From: Eudorina sp. 2006-703-Eu-15
Taxonomy: Eukaryota > Chlorophyta > Chlorophyceae > Chlamydomonadales > Volvocaceae
Length of the DNA stretch: 64,000 nt
Direction of reading: 5' to 3'
Assembly: GCA_003117195.1 (NCBI GenBank)
Contig: BDSI01000026.1
Location: forward strand, 614,397 to 678,396
Below, piece by piece: positions 1 through 13,700 of this stretch. The translations under genes and the position numbers were made by a program. How positions within the stretch are numbered: the first letter of the stretch is position 1; each line of letters begins with the position of its first letter. Under the pieces are notes generated by a model. It was not told where the DNA came from. It saw nothing but the letters and a program-made list of their open reading frames with translations, and made no database searches.

Positions 1-2165
1 GCCTCCGCCCGCCAGGTGATCAGCAAGGGCGCGCTGCTGACCAGCTCCGTGGACATCTACTCGTTCGGCATCATGATGGCGGAGCTGATCAGCGGGGTGC
101 CCCAGGACCAGTGCATGCCGGGCAAGGAGGCCATACAGCTGGCCAGGAAGGGCGTGCGGCCCACGCTGCCCAGCTACTGCCCCAAGGAATACAGGTGGGA
201 GTGGGAGCTGGAGGGCTGGAGGGATGAACGTATGCTGAGCGAGGAACCGCCGCGCGACCCAAACCAGTTGCCCATGTACTGTACCATGTTCACTGCAACG
301 GTGTGTGGGGGTGGGTGGGGGAACAGAGGGCGGGGAACGAATCTGCGATGGACAACTTTGGGGGTGAAGGAGCGGAAAGGGCGAGGACAGGGCCGGCCCG
401 AGGGAGGTGTACAGCGGACGGGGAGTCCGGTGGGCGACGGGCAGAAGGAGGGAGCGAGGGTGACGGTCGGGGGTACGGGGTACGGGCGCTAGGGGTTTCG
501 GGGGGATTACGGCGAGTGGTGGTACGACGGGGGTTACGGAAGATGCGGGAGTCGCGGCCGCCGTGGATTGGTTGTGTACCAGGGATACGGTGCAGGTGCG
601 CCCGGCCCGACATGGGTACAGGCAGAGAGGGTGACATATGTTAAAAAGCCCAAATCCAGGAATTAACCCAGGTACACCTGACAATACCTAGAAGAAGACC
701 TGTAGGAGCTGCTCCACAGAAGCGCGCACGTGTGGTGTGGCGCCGTGTCCTCTGTTGCCAGGTCCACTCCGGTCTACGGGCTCCCAAGCTCTACCGCGCA
801 CCGTTACCCCACCCGGGACACACCATACCGTCCTGCCGCTCGCATTCCGCCCCCCCCCCCGTGATAAGCCGCGCGCCAACCCGAACCTACTCGCATCTCC
901 TCCGACCCTCAACCTCCTGTTTCTCCGCCCCCACCCTAACCCCACTTCCACCCCCACCTCAGGGATGTTGCGACCGCGTGTTGGTCGCATGACCCCCTCT
1001 CTCGGCCCACCGCCGCGGAACTGGTCAACGTGCTGCAGCTGCTGCTCAACCAGGTAGGAGACAGGGCCCAGTCTGGGGCCGGGGCGGGGCCGAGGCTGAG
1101 GACCTGGAATCGGTGGGGTGATGCATCTTGGACCTGGATTGAATCCCCGGCAGCTGAAGCTGGGGCGGGGCCGAGGCTTGGGGGGTTTGCAACCCGATCG
1201 AGGCACTCACACACCACATGCGATCAAGGCGTATGGCTAAGCCCCGCATTTAATCCTACACACGTGGCCCGTGTATTTGTAAGTATTACGGGCCTGGGCG
1301 GTTTGAGCGGGTTTATCATTAAATATATGTGTCCCGCTGCCGTACAAACGCAGGTCCAGGGAAGGGATCCCAACTCCAACAGCTTCGGCAACGTGCTGCC
1401 CCAGGTACTTCAGCAGCAGCTGGCGGCAGGGCACGCCCGATTCGGGGCCGCGGCGGCGCAGCCGGGGCAGTGGCCCGCCGGAGGCGCAGCCGCCGGGGCC
1501 GTGGGTGCGGCTCCCGGCGGCGGCAGGACCCTCGCGGCGGCGGCAGCGATGATGGCGGCGATGCACCAGGCCAACGGCGGCGACGCCGGCGGCGCTGGTG
1601 CCGTCGCCGCCGCTGCCGCAGCCGCCGCGGCGGCGGCGGCGGCGGCAGCGGCGACGGCCGTCAGCAGCTCCCCGCCGCCCACCGGTACGGGGCGGTACGG
1701 ACAGCCGCAAATCATCGTAACGCCCTTGCAGGGCCAGCCAGCGCCGCCATCGGCAGGGCCAGCGGGTTGGCCGCTGCCGGACGCGGCCGCGGGCTCGGCG
1801 GCTGCGGCGGCTGCGGCGGCGCGCGCCCTTCCTAGATCAAGCCCCCCTCTGATCGGTGCAACGGCGGCGGATCGTGTGCTAGCGGGCGGTGCCGCGGCGG
1901 GGTCTGGTGCCGGCGGCGCGGCGGCGGCGCCGCCGCCGTCGCAGCCGGCCTCCGCCGGCGGCACCACCGCCGCCGGGGCTACAGCGCCGAGCAGCAGCGG
2001 GGGACCCCCGCCGGGCAGGGGCGTTAGCCCGCAACGCGCCCTGGAGTCGACTCTCTCCGCCTCAATGCAACATCACATCATGCTACAGCAGGTACAGCAG
2101 CAGATGCAACAGATGCAGCAGATGCAACAGATGCAGCAGATGCAGCAGCTTCAGCTTCAACAGCA

Positions 2166-2200
<35 letters not shown>

Positions 2201-3315
2201 TCATAATGCGTCAGGCGCTTCAGCAGCATGTGGATCAGCTGGCGCAGCTACAGCCGCCGCAACAGCAGGAGAACATCCTGGAGCCGCCGACACCGTCGCC
2301 GACGGCGCCGCCTGGACAGCAGCCACCGCCGCCGGCCCCGCCGCCGCCCGCACCGTCGCCGCCTCCGCCGCCGCTGCCCCACCACAACCGTCAGCCGGAC
2401 CCGCTGGACACTCCCGAGCCGTTGTCGTTCTCGCGGCCGCAGCCGCAGCCACAGCCGCACCCGCAGAGTCAAACGCAAAACCCGGCGGAGAGCACACAGC
2501 GGCATTCGGCGTACGAATTTCCGTACGGATCTCAGCCGCAGGTACATCCGAGTGCGCACTCGTCGCCGCCGCTGGGGCAGCAGCCACCGCCGCCGCTGCC
2601 GCCGCCGCTGCGGCCGCCGGCGCCGCTGCAGCAGCAGCAGGGGGAGCTTGCCGCCAAGCCCGTTGCGATGCCCTCGGCTGTCGGGGCCGCCAGCAAACAC
2701 AGCAGCGCCAGTAATACGGCAGTTCAGAAGCCCAACTCGTTCACCTCCGCCGCGTCCGCGTGTTCGGCGTTCTCACCCAGCGGCTCGTCGCTTAGCAGCA
2801 GCGCCCGTCACCTGCCTGGAGTCGGAGGAGGAGGAGGAGCAGGAGCAGGGGCCCAGACGGCGCCGCGAAGTCAGCAGCTGCCGGCCACACCCAACGCAGG
2901 CGGTGAGGCGGCGGATGCCGTCGCCGCCGTCGCTGGCGGCAATGGCGGCGGCGCCGCCAGCACCGCAGGCTCCGACGCCGCCGCCGCAGCCAGCGCGTCC
3001 GTTGAGCTGTCCGGTTATCCGCGCGCGATGGCCAACGTCGCCAGCGGCCAGCACTCGTCGCCGAATCGTACAGAGTACGACAGTCCGGCGGAGCCGAACC
3101 TGAGTGGACCGGTCAGTGACGGCGCCGCGGCGCAGCGAGGGCCGGTGGTCGCCGGCGGCGCCGCCGGTGCAAGCGGCGCAGGCGGTGGCGGCGGCGCGCT
3201 GTACGGCACGCTCGATGCGGATGTGCTCTTCAATACGGCGGGCAGCACGCCGCCGAGGGAGCCCTCCAGTGCAGTCCTGGCGGCGGCCACTGCTGCGGAG
3301 GGCGATCGGGTGTGA
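1..3315 (+). CDS. Protein kinase (TKL-like), C-terminal part, with long low-complexity tail; 5' end outside window
   Basis: Exons 1-194 (cut by the window edge), 963-1053 and 1354-3315 join in phase to give 748 residues plus a TGA stop. The first 94 residues are the end of a kinase catalytic domain. SSVDIYSFGIMMAEL fits subdomain IX. CWSHDPLSRPTAAEL, encoded by the second exon, fits subdomain XI with its conserved Arg, and the CW...RPT pattern is typical of tyrosine-kinase-like Ser/Thr kinases. ATP-binding and catalytic-loop residues would lie upstream of the window. The remaining 654 residues, all on one exon, are low complexity: a poly-Ala run (about 1604-1660), repeated QQM units running into poly-Gln (about 2085-2203), poly-Pro segments (about 2290-2380), and Ala/Gly/Ser-rich sequence to the stop. 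Substrate and pathway cannot be inferred. The tail could scaffold or phase-separate, which is speculation. Confidence 0.8.
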
Positions 3316-6300
3316 GGAGATGGCGGTCGTAACGTTTCGTACTGCAGCATCAAAAATGCACGGCATGTCATCGGGTGGGCCGCGAGAGAGGCCGACCGAG
3401 AGACCCATGGGTCTGGTACGTGCGCCGGTCTGCTCCAGCCCCCTGGTGCGACACGTACCTGAGTTGCAGTACGACGTAACTTATCGCAACGGCTGACTCA
3501 GTAAGCTTACGAATGCTTTTAATGAACGTTCAAGTGATTTGCGCGTGCAGTTTTCGTTTCACTTCATCTCCCGGCACACTTCCTGACCGCCTAACTCTAT
3601 TCGGTTGGCGGCTGACTACCCATCCGCGTCCAGCAGCGGGCTGACAACAAAGCAGTGCCCTTGCGCGAGCGCAGTCCACCCCTTCCCACCCTCCCGGCAC
3701 TGTCGATCCCCTACCGGATCTCCAAAATCTACCGGATATTTAACATATTGCGCGATTTATACGGTGTTTGACAATCGAGTCGCTTGTCGCCATGACTGTC
3801 CTCGACCTCGTCACGTGAACGGGCCAGAAGGCCTGCGGTCGCAGGCCCCGGCAGCATTCCCAACACCCTGACAGCAAAACAGTCCTCCGGTTCAGAGCAG
3901 ATGCGCTCCAGAACCGTTGCCGTACATCACGGGGGAAATCCGTACGATGGACGGTGCTGAGTCCCGCGCAGCCGCCCCTGTCCGCGCGGCCGGCCGCCAT
4001 CAGAAGCGAGAACTGTGCGAGTTAGTTGTTCGTTGCGCGAGTTTGGCGGGAGTGGGTCGACTATCGGAGGGCTGGAAGAACTACAGCGCGAGTTGACCAC
4101 AGCGGAGGCAGGGCGGCTACGCAAGTATTCAGCACGCGTCGGTGGAGCAGAATTCGGGGTGGTGGTGGCTTCTGAGCTGTTGCTGTTGTCAGGCTGCCCT
4201 TAAGCGCACTCTCTGGAGATTGCTTTTATGGCTTGTTGTTGGGCACAGCGGCTGCTGCAGTGGCTGCTGCATATGGTTTTTCATTCTCACCGTGGGGGGG
4301 AGCGTGTCGGAACCAGACGTCCAGTCAGTATACACGCGGGCGGGTGTGTGTTTTGGGTGTACGACAGTGAAGCCCGACTCGATGTTTTTGATCCTGGTGA
4401 CCTCCTCCCACATGCGGTTTCGGGATCTGTCATGCTCCTTGGGGGGAGTACGGACCACGGGGCTCCGCTCCCCGTCCGTGGCCCCGGACAGGTGGCGGGT
4501 TTCTCCGGTCATGGAGGCGCTTCTGCGAAGTTGCTGCTGCCGCCGATTAATGACCACGCACGTATGTACGGCAGATTCCAAGTCACGCGTACGGCACCAT
4601 CAGGGCTGGGGGTGTGGTTGCGGACGTGGGCCAGGTGGGTCGGCGTGGTTGCATGTGCGATTGGATGAGAAGGCGGCCGGCCGCTGGGGTGCGTGGCCGC
4701 CTTGATAGTCACCAACGGCAGGAGAGGCGAGGGGAGGCGGGATGAGTGGCGGCGTAGACCATCAATAAATGGTGCGCAGGGAAGGGATGGCTCCGAAATT
4801 AAAGCACGGGGAACACAAGTCTGGGAGCGTTAGAGCCAAGCGCGGTGAGGTAAAAAGTGGTTGGTCCATGGGGGCATTGGGCGTGAGAGGGCGCACCAGG
4901 CGCGGTGCCGTACCTTGCATCACCAACCGTCGTACGGCATGGCGCTTCCGAGGCAGCTGGGTTCAAGTATGCATGCGTGCAGTGCCCCGCAGTTTTGTGA
5001 ATGCTGCAGTGGCTTTGGGGCTGCTTCATAAGGGAATGCTTGGGATCCATCCGTCGCCACGGTTGGTCTGCGCCAACCGACGCGTTTTTGTGCGAGTCAT
5101 TCACTCTTTGTTTTATGCCGCAGCCTCTGGGGTATTACTGGGTCAACCAGGGGTTCGCTGTGCGCCAGAGGGGGAGGGGGGAAACATGGCGCCTGCACTC
5201 CAGGGGAGGCGTCGACGCAGACGGCATGCCTGCCGTACACCTGGTTTCGGGACGGGTTTTGCGTTGGCCCCCCCGGGGCTTGCACACCCGGCTGCGGGGC
5301 CCGGCGGGCGGCGCGCGAATTAGGTGACAGTGACGGTGGTGGAAGTACTGGTTGGTGATACTACACTCATGGTGGTATTGGTGGTGGTGCTGTTGGTGCG
5401 CATTAGGTTGTGAAATTCTGTTTTACGTGTCTGTGGGGATACTGGCGTCCGTAGACCATCTCTCCGCCGATGTACGCGGGGAAGCGGGTGTCCTGGATGG
5501 CCGGATAGCTGCGCGGCGTGCGGCACATGGGCGGCCGTGGCTGCTGATCACAGCATGTACGACGAACTTATGGGCACGGCGGGCCGGCCCCAAAGTTACC
5601 TGCCGCCGTGACAGTCCATTAGTTGATTTCGGCTGGCCGTATGGGTAGTAATGTTGCCTCGCCAACATATAAAGCGTCGAGAAGTACTGCTATCGCACTG
5701 CGAATAAGCCTGTGCGACGCAAGCAATTTCCATGGCCCGTGCATTTGGTGATCAGCGATAAGCGGATGTCACGGTGTGTCGGTGCCGGGTGATGTCTTTT
5801 CCTTGGCCTTGTGGGGGAGGGTTGCACGTCCGCTCCGTGCGGGACTAGAGTTGCTCTGGTGGGGCACGCACATGTGTTATCCGTCGGTTATCGAGAGTGG
5901 CAGTGTGATAAGCGAAGGGCACGGGATCGCCCTGCAGATGCCGATGTGTGTATGTGTGGAGGAAAATAACCCGCCTATCAATGTGTGCAGGGGGTCCATC
6001 GGCATGCAACGAGCTCCACAACGGTCCCTGCAAACGCCCGTCTGTGTGGGTGGGTGGGGGAAAGGAGGGACTGCGCGACCGGGACTCGGGCCCATCAGAC
6101 GCCGATGGCTGCACGCCGTCAGCTGCATCTCGGGATCTGTGCCTCCGCGGGTGATTGCAAGCCTGAAGTATAATACCGTGGTGGCAATGTCGATGCAAAT
6201 GCCAGCCCTGATGGGATCGTGGGCCTGAGGCAACAGCGGCGACAAGGATACAAAGTACGAGTGTGCACGGTACGGCGGGTGTGACTCTGCCCGCCCTCCC

Positions 6301-6446
6301 GCTGGGGTGCTTCCGGCGCCTCGGGCTTCTGCATGTATGCCCCATGCACATGTGTTTCTTCAGACAGGGGACCCGCCCGACCCCAACACGTTGCCAATGT
6401 GCGCGTGGGTGTGTACGTGTCTGTGTGTATGGGCGTGTTTCAAATC

Positions 6447-6500
6447 TGACCGGGCCTGGCACTGGCCGAGGGCTGCTAACCCAGCCCTAATGGAGAGACC
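6447..6500. repeat. Dispersed repeat fragment, copy A
   Basis: The stretch CTGACCGGGCCTGGCACTGG and the next 35 bases (GAGGGCTGCT, CCCAG, GGAGAGACC) align with 28364-28418 at roughly 80 percent by eye. Both copies are preceded by a TGTACGTGT-rich stretch. Probably two remnants of one transposable-element family. No open frame or terminal repeats were identified. Confidence 0.5.
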
Positions 6501-6989
6501 AAGGGCGCGCGCCTGATTCCCTTTCTGAGCATGTGTGCGTGCGCTTAGCGAGGAACCCGTTGTGCGTGTTACATGTGTCAAGTTGCCGCGGGGCCGCCGC
6601 CAGTGTCGTACGACATAGCGACTGTCGCTACGGGCTCACGAAGGCAGGACGGGAGGTCTGTTACTGGCTACTGTCCAAGTTCGGGTGGGGTTGTATGGGG
6701 TGAGCATGCAGAACGGCACAGTACGGCAGCATCGCATGTCGAGGAGGAGAGTCGCCTTGACATTGTGACTTGGGGAGCAGCATCCCGCAGTGAGCAACGG
6801 AATAGAGTGACTCAAGGGAGTCTAGAGGCGAGACTGATGATTCAGCTGTCCCGCGCAAACGGCTCCATGCAGTCGGGGGGGTGAGACGGATGCGGGCCGG
6901 AGGGATGCTGCCCCAGCGAGGCGTTGTAGTGCGTGTTTTGGTCGAGACGATATCCGGAGCTGCGAGCGGAGTTCATTTCAAGTGGGTCG

Positions 6990-7075
6990 GATGCCGTGCA
7001 TGACATCGTTTGGGTGCCGTGTTTGGGTGCCATACATGACGTCGTTTGGATGCCGTACATGACATCGTTGGGGTT
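6990..7075. repeat. Short degenerate tandem repeat (ATGCCGTRCATGACATCGTTTGG type)
   Basis: Three imperfect copies of a roughly 23-bp unit with core CATGACRTCGTTTGG, plus one shortened copy lacking the CATGAC part (around 7014-7026). Non-coding context. Confidence 0.75.
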
Positions 7076-7769
7076 CCGTGCCGTGCGCCGGTACCGGCTC
7101 CTGCAGTGTATGCATTGAAGAGTTTCATGGCCAGTGAGTTATACTCTACTCTACTCATGTGACTGGATCAGATTTGCCTTCGGAGGGCAGCATTGTCATA
7201 AGGCTGACTCTTTACGCTTGCTGCTATCCTGGGGATCGAGTTACATTTGAATTCCAGCCAACACTATCAAGCCCACTGACTACTGGCACTCGGTCCGTGC
7301 TCCTCCTCTGACTGACTTTCAGAGACTTTGTCTCATCCGAAGCAAGCGGCATCGTCCAGTCCCGTTGGGCTCTGATCAAGGTCGTGGTTGTTTCCCAAAT
7401 GGTCGCAACATCCAACGTGAACGGAATTGTCCGAAGAGACTACTTTCACCACCTTCGTCAACTGACGAGAGATGACGAAGTCGCTGAACTTCCGTTGATT
7501 TGCATCCAGCCGACCGTTTAGAAGGGCAACAATTTAGAGAAATCAATGGTTATCAATGGATACACAAGTGTAATGATAGTGGCCAGAAAAATGGTCAGCT
7601 ATGAGTCGACGGTTGTGAGTACTGCAACGACCACGACAGAAGTCAAGTCGGCAAACATGTTACGTTTGATAACTCAACCGTTTCGCTGCTGTCACCCTCG
7701 TGTCATAAGGGATGCCGTGTAGCTGAATCAGGAATACTTTTTGTGCGTTCTAGTAAAGGGGGACACGGG

Positions 7770-10700
7770 ATGGCGCAGCACGTCCGACGGCTGGCCGCTG
7801 GCCTGTGGATCAGCGGTGGAGTAGCTATGTCGGCCTACGCGGCTCCGCTTGTGCTGGCGGAGAAAGCGGAGAAAGATGAGAAAGAAAAGGCCGCGAGCGT
7901 TCGTAATGACCGCTTGTTCGATCCCGAAGCGCTGGAGCGCGGTGCTAAAGCTTTGCGTGAGATCAACAAGTCTCCGTACGCAAAGCAGGTGCGGAGGGAG
8001 GGGTGATGCTTTACGCGACGGCATCAGACGGCGGCTACCGATCGCTTACGTTCGGTCACAACTTCACTTGCAAGTCATAGATAAATGCACGATAGAATAA
8101 GTGTGTAATGTCAAAATATTTCAGGAAGTCCTATCGTCTGTGTTCGGGTTCCCATCACTCGTCGTCACGGACGGTCTCCGACACGGAATCGCTAACTCGG
8201 CGTCGCTGTCGCACTTGGAGAGCGCGCTCATGAAACGCTTGTTGTGTGCACACACTTATCCGAATCGTGGAATCGTGGCGCGCTTCGGTTGGGCAGCTGT
8301 TGGTGTGTTTCATGACCCAGTTGCCGCCACGTCGGGCGGCCCCGTCTCATTGCCCCCCGGTGGTCGTGGCGACATGAACATCCCCTTCGGCTCTGGCCTC
8401 TGAAACCATTCGCCATATTGCCGGAATACTTCACATCCCGTATGATGTGTTCGGGCCGCATTCCCGGACACGAGCCCACATCCCCTCCCGCCCGCCACAC
8501 TCATCAGGCGCTGGAACTCAGCCGTCAGCAGGAGATCACAAAGCAGGCCGAGCACAAGGAGAAAGAGGCGGATTACCGCCGCCAAGCCGCGGCTCTTGAA
8601 AAGGTAGGCAGGGAACGAGTATACGTTGTACCCGACGGCTTACATCAGCTTTATCCGTCGATCAGGTAGCTTCGCGCCCCAGCATACGTGTCCGGATCGG
8701 TCCTGCATGTGGGTTGCACGCCGGCCTCAAACCCCCTTTTGTCAATCGAAAGGGCGAAACCGCATCGGGCATCGCACTCAAATCCTCCCTCCTGTGGGAG
8801 TGGGTAAGGTCCTGCCTGCCGTGTATGGGGACCTCTGTGGGTTGGGCATCCTGGACGCCCGCGCGGAGTGACCCCCGGGGTGGCTGGCCGCAGTGGTAGC
8901 ACCGGGGTGGATGGATGTGTGGGTGGGGGGATCGCTGTCTTTAATGACAAAAAGGGGGGGGATCGCAACACCAGGTTGGCGAGTAGGCGGCCGAAGGGTT
9001 AAGAGTGGAAGGGTGCCAGTAGCGGCAGTAGTGGGCGGGGTCAGCAGCAGAGGGAGGAGTTGAGTTGGGTGGCAGCAGGGCGGAGTGGCAGCAGGGCGGG
9101 ATGGCAGAAGAGCCTGGGTTTAATGTGAGGTGATCTTCCCCGACCTGGGAGGGAGGCGATGCGCTGCCCCGGGGGTAGGTAACGGGCTGGGCGGCTTTCT
9201 TTCGCGTAAAAACGCATGCCTGAGCTCCGCCCACTTTCCGGCACCTCCATCACCCTGTCCTCTCCCTCCCAGGACCGCGAAATCGTCCGCTATGAGGAGG
9301 AGCGGAAGATGGAGGAGCAGCGCGCGCAGGTGGGGGAGCCGGGTCTGCAGGGTGCAAGGGCTGTCCGACCGGGAGGAGCGGAATGGCGGGGGGGGGGGGG
9401 GGGTACGTCAGCATGTGTGGCTCCAGGGGGGTCGGTTGTCTCCTGAAGCTGGGAATCAGCGCGGATACCCTCCCTGGGGTGCGCATGTTCCTTCGGGGTG
9501 CCCCTCGCGTGCGCGCCTCCTGAACACGTGCGCGGAACGTAAACGTGAATGTGAATATGACTGTCGTCCAACAAGTTCTGTTGCCAGAGCGAACATGCAC
9601 CGGGACGGTGGAAGCCGAGCTCACCGCGTTAGGTTGGTGGCGGGCTGTTGCAGCGCAGGGCCCAATGGTGCGTACGGAAACCCCAAACCCAGCGGGGGTG
9701 TGTTGGCAGGGTTTCAACGGTGGTTGTTCCGCTCCTTCATCCCCAACCGTGCATCCTCTCCCCCTCCTCACGCAGTCCGTGTACGGTGTATTCGTACGCA
9801 TTGCAGGTCGCAGCTCGTATGAAGCAGTACGAGGACGAGCTGGCCCGCAAGCGCATGATGGCGGAGCACGAGCTGCAGCGCCAGAGGAACGCCGAACTGG
9901 CCAAGCTGCAGGTGCGGCAGTAGGGCGGTGTCAGGACGGGGGGCCATGCGTGTATGCTGGTTGGCCAGATTGGATTCGTCTCCGTCCTGATGTCGCGTCG
10001 TCGTCCCATCTCTAAACGGTCTCAGCACTGGCCATCGCTGCCCCGGCCTTTGCTGCGGCTCATCGAGTCGGAAGTGCCCTTTCCCTCACCCACAACCCAC
10101 AACCCCTTCGCACGCGCTTTAACCCTGTGCACCCTCACGCCCGCACCCTCAACCCCGCACCGCACCCGCGGCCACGTCCTCGCAGGAGGAGGCCTCCACC
10201 CGCGCGGAGCAGGAGCGGTTGCGGATCGAGCAGCAGATCCAGGCGGAGCGGCGAGCGGCAGAGCAGTACGCGGTGGGTCGCTGGGCCGGTGGGCCGATGG
10301 GTCGCGGTGGGTCGCTGGGCCGGTGGGCCGGCGAGTCGGTCGGGAGATTCAAAGTAACTAAGTACACCTTCCTGTTACGCTGCGGGATCTGGCAAGGGCG
10401 CGGTCAGGCGCGTATGTTTGACTGCCTCGGGGGCTGGCAGTGGCCTGGTGGCCCCAGACCCCCTGCGCCCAAGGACCCAAGGATGACCGTGTTTCATGTT
10501 TCCGTTCACATCACGACCGTCCACTCCACGTCCCCTCCCAATGTCCCCTCCCCACCTGCGCCCTCACCCCTCAGGCCGACCTCCAGAAGCAGATCCAGCG
10601 CGAGCGGGCGCTGGCGGAGGCGGAGGGGCGCATCAAGGAGGCGCGGGAGAACGAGGACGTCAACCGGCGGGCGGCGCTGCTCAAGTACCAAGAGGAGACG

Positions 10701-13700
10701 CGGAAAGGTACGGCGTGGGCTCTAGAAAAAAAAGAGAGAGCGGACGGGCGCACCCACCCACAGGTCGGCGACTCTGTGTCAGTCTGGAATGGCTCTCGGC
10801 GCGAATGTGGGCTGGCAGGTGGCGGGGATTGCACGGATTGCCCTGACTGCCCACAGACACTCTGTCCGCTCCGTTCCAACCTCCCGGGTAACCTGCCTTG
10901 CGACCTGCCCCGGTCTGATTCCGCCTGACCCCGTCCACCTGCCCCGCGTCACCCCGCCCGCACACTCCTCCCGCCCCGCCCACCTGCTCCGCCCCCCGGT
11001 CCCCAGCCATCGAGAGCATCAACGCGGTGATGGGTCACCTAGGGGCCGCCGCCCTGGACCTCGTGACCGACACCAACAAGCTGCTGACGGCGGTGGGCGG
11101 CACCACGCTGCTGTTCCTGGGCATCTACACCACCCGGGAGACCACGCGGGTGGTGGGGCGGACCCTGGAGGCGTGGCTGGGCACCCCGCGACTGGTGGGT
11201 TGGTGGGTCGGTAAAAGAGAACTGAGCCGCGAGAAGCAAAGTCCAGCGTATCAGGCGATGTAGGCGAAGGAAGTAGATGACACCCGAAATACCCGGAACC
11301 CGAAACTCGAATTACCGACAACCCAGATGGTAGTGAATGGTGACGACGACGTAGAGGATAGACGCAGACCAGCCGCATCCGCGAGCGACCGTTGACTGAG
11401 GCGGGCGCTAGAGCTCCGGTAGCAACCGCCGGCGGAATGGCTGCTGTATCGTAAGTCTAAATCAAGAGACTAATGGAATTAATCTATGTAAACTATCTTA
11501 ATGCAACAAAGTGCGGGTTGGGTGCGACCATAGCGCGTGCAATGCCGCAAGCAAAACAGCGTGCCCAGCACAACGGGCCCAGCCCGTGCAAAGGATGCGA
11601 TCGTACGGACCTGAAGACAAGAACACGGGAAGCCAGGCGTTGCAGCACAGCGCTAGTAGTCGGCAGGGTTCGGCGAAGGCGACATGCGTAACGGGTGGCA
11701 AAGCAAGGACACACGTGCGCGCGACGGGCCTTAAGTAATTTGGTGGGTCAGTGGGTGTTGCAGAGTTGGATGCGGAGTTAGATGCAGGGGTGAGGGTGCG
11801 GGGAAAGGAGTGGTGGTGGTTATTGGTTTGGTGCTCTTATACGGTTTCGCTGCCTGTATGTCTTTTAGGGGTAGGGAGTGCTGCGGGAGGATGAGTCCGT
11901 CGGCGGAGTGGAGATATTGGGGGTACGGCAGGTCGTCGGTGTTGCAGCAGACAAGGGAGCCTAGGCAGGGGCGTGGGTGCGCCGCTGCGCCGCACTGGGT
12001 TGTGGGGTGGGAATGCAGGAGCGGCCAGGACAGTCGAGGGGGCGTGGGGCCGCCCTGTTTGCCGCCTGCGCCCGCGGAGCAGCGTTCCGACGTGATGCCA
12101 TCCCGAATCGCCGTCTTTGGGCTGCTGGTCAAGTGTGCCCCAGGGGCCACCCGCATTGCGGTCTTCTGTGCCCACTACGGTAGACTGGTGGTGACACACC
12201 CCAGTGTATTGGTGACTGGTTTGGGCGGGGCGGGCTTCTCATTGAACACCCTAGACCTGTGTGACCACCACTCCACTCAGAACATCCCAGCGCGGGGCCT
12301 CACACGCCCGCGAAACCCCAACTCACAAAATGGAAAACGACCCTATTCGCAACTCTTTTGCAACCCGTACACGCGGCCCCCTCCCTCTCTCCCCTTCTCG
12401 CTCGCCCTCAGATCCGGGAGACCTCCCGCTTCAGCGTGTGGAACCCCAAGTCCTGGTCGCTGGGCCCCGCGCGGACCAAGGAGGACGTCCGCCGGGACTT
12501 CTCGGACATCATCCTGCAGCATGTGGGTGCGGGGCCAGGGCGGGTGTGTGGGTGTGTTAAAGATAACTGTGTGTGTGCGACAACACACAAACCCTCCGAC
12601 CCCGGAGACATATAGTTGGGACTTGGAGTGCATGCGGCAGACTCTAGGCCTGACTACCTGATCAACTGCAAACGGACGGTCTTGCTCGGGGTCCATTCGT
12701 GCGCCGTACGACAGTGCCGCTGCGATGGCTTTGAGGGGAGCTGCTCTCTGGCTTGGTGCTCGGATAGGGATGCTGCCCCGATGATAGCCCTCTGATCGCC
12801 CTTCCCCCGCCCCTCCCCCGACCTGAGGCCCCCGCTCACGGTGCGCTGCTGACCTGTCGTGCAGGAGCTGCACGACACTGTGCGGCAGGTGGCTGCCGCC
12901 GCGGCCAACACCAAGGCCCACGGCGCCCCCTTCCGCCACATGCTGTTCTACGGACCCCCGGGGACGGGTGCGTGCCTGCGTGCGTTTCGGAGCGTGCGCG
13001 TGGATGTGGGGGGTTCCAGGCCAGGGCGGCCCAGGCCAGGGCGGCCCAGGCCAGGGTTCGTATACCCGCCGACCCGCGGTGTGCGAATGCTCGTTCTGGT
13101 GGTCGTGGTGTCTGTGATGGCGGTGCCGTCAGCCCAGCGCCCCCTGGAGTCGGGCTGAGCAGCCCCTCAAGCAGGATCCGCCGGGAGTGGCACCCGCGCG
13201 CTGACCGTCGTTTCCGTGGCCCCTCGAACCCCACCCGCCTCGAAAACCGCACTGTCCGCACCACCCGCACCACCCGCGCCCCCGGGCCAACCCCATCGCA
13301 GGTAAGACCATGGTGGCCAAGCGCATGGCCCGCACCAGCGGCCTGGACTACGCCATCATGAGCGGCGGTGACGTGGCCCCCCTGGAGGGCAAGGCGGTCA
13401 CGCAGCTGCACCAGACCTTTGACTGGGCGGAGAAGAGCCGGCGGTGAGACCCGGGGGGGGCTGGGGCAGGGCAGGGCATTGCCGCCGTGCGTCGCGGTTG
13501 CGGACCTGTACGACGAAGGTCTAGCTGATCTGGGTGCGTGCTCCCTCCCTTCACCTCCTTCCGCCGTCCTCTTCCTCCTCACCTCCCGACCCTGTCTCGG
13601 GTCCTGTCCCGACCCGGTCGCGATCCTGCTTGGTCTGCGCCTCCCCGCCCCGCCCCGCTCCGGCCCCCCCGGCCCCGCAGTGGTCTGCTGCTTTTCATCG

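Larger units (their letters stand above)
3316..7769. other. Non-coding stretch, 3' flank of kinase gene
   Basis: About 4.4 kb without an open frame that shows protein-like composition or exon structure. The first TGTAA motif on the plus strand after the kinase stop is at 7569-7573, about 200 bp before ATAD3. So either the kinase 3' UTR is very long, its polyadenylation signal is non-canonical, or an untranslated transcript lies here. Visible structure: a tandem repeat at 6990-7075 and a dispersed-repeat fragment at about 6447-6500. Confidence 0.6.

Noticed and set aside
1410..1967. Minus-strand Ala/Pro-rich open frame
   Set aside because: Complement of the kinase gene's GCC/GCG repeat region; the plus frame continues the kinase domain in phase.
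4142..4705. Plus-strand open frame of 187 codons in the gap after the kinase
   Set aside because: Cys/Trp/Arg-rich random-looking translation without splice-site or domain support.
9390..9403. Run of G residues in an ATAD3 intron
   Set aside because: Simple homopolymer, possibly length-uncertain in sequencing; no function implied.
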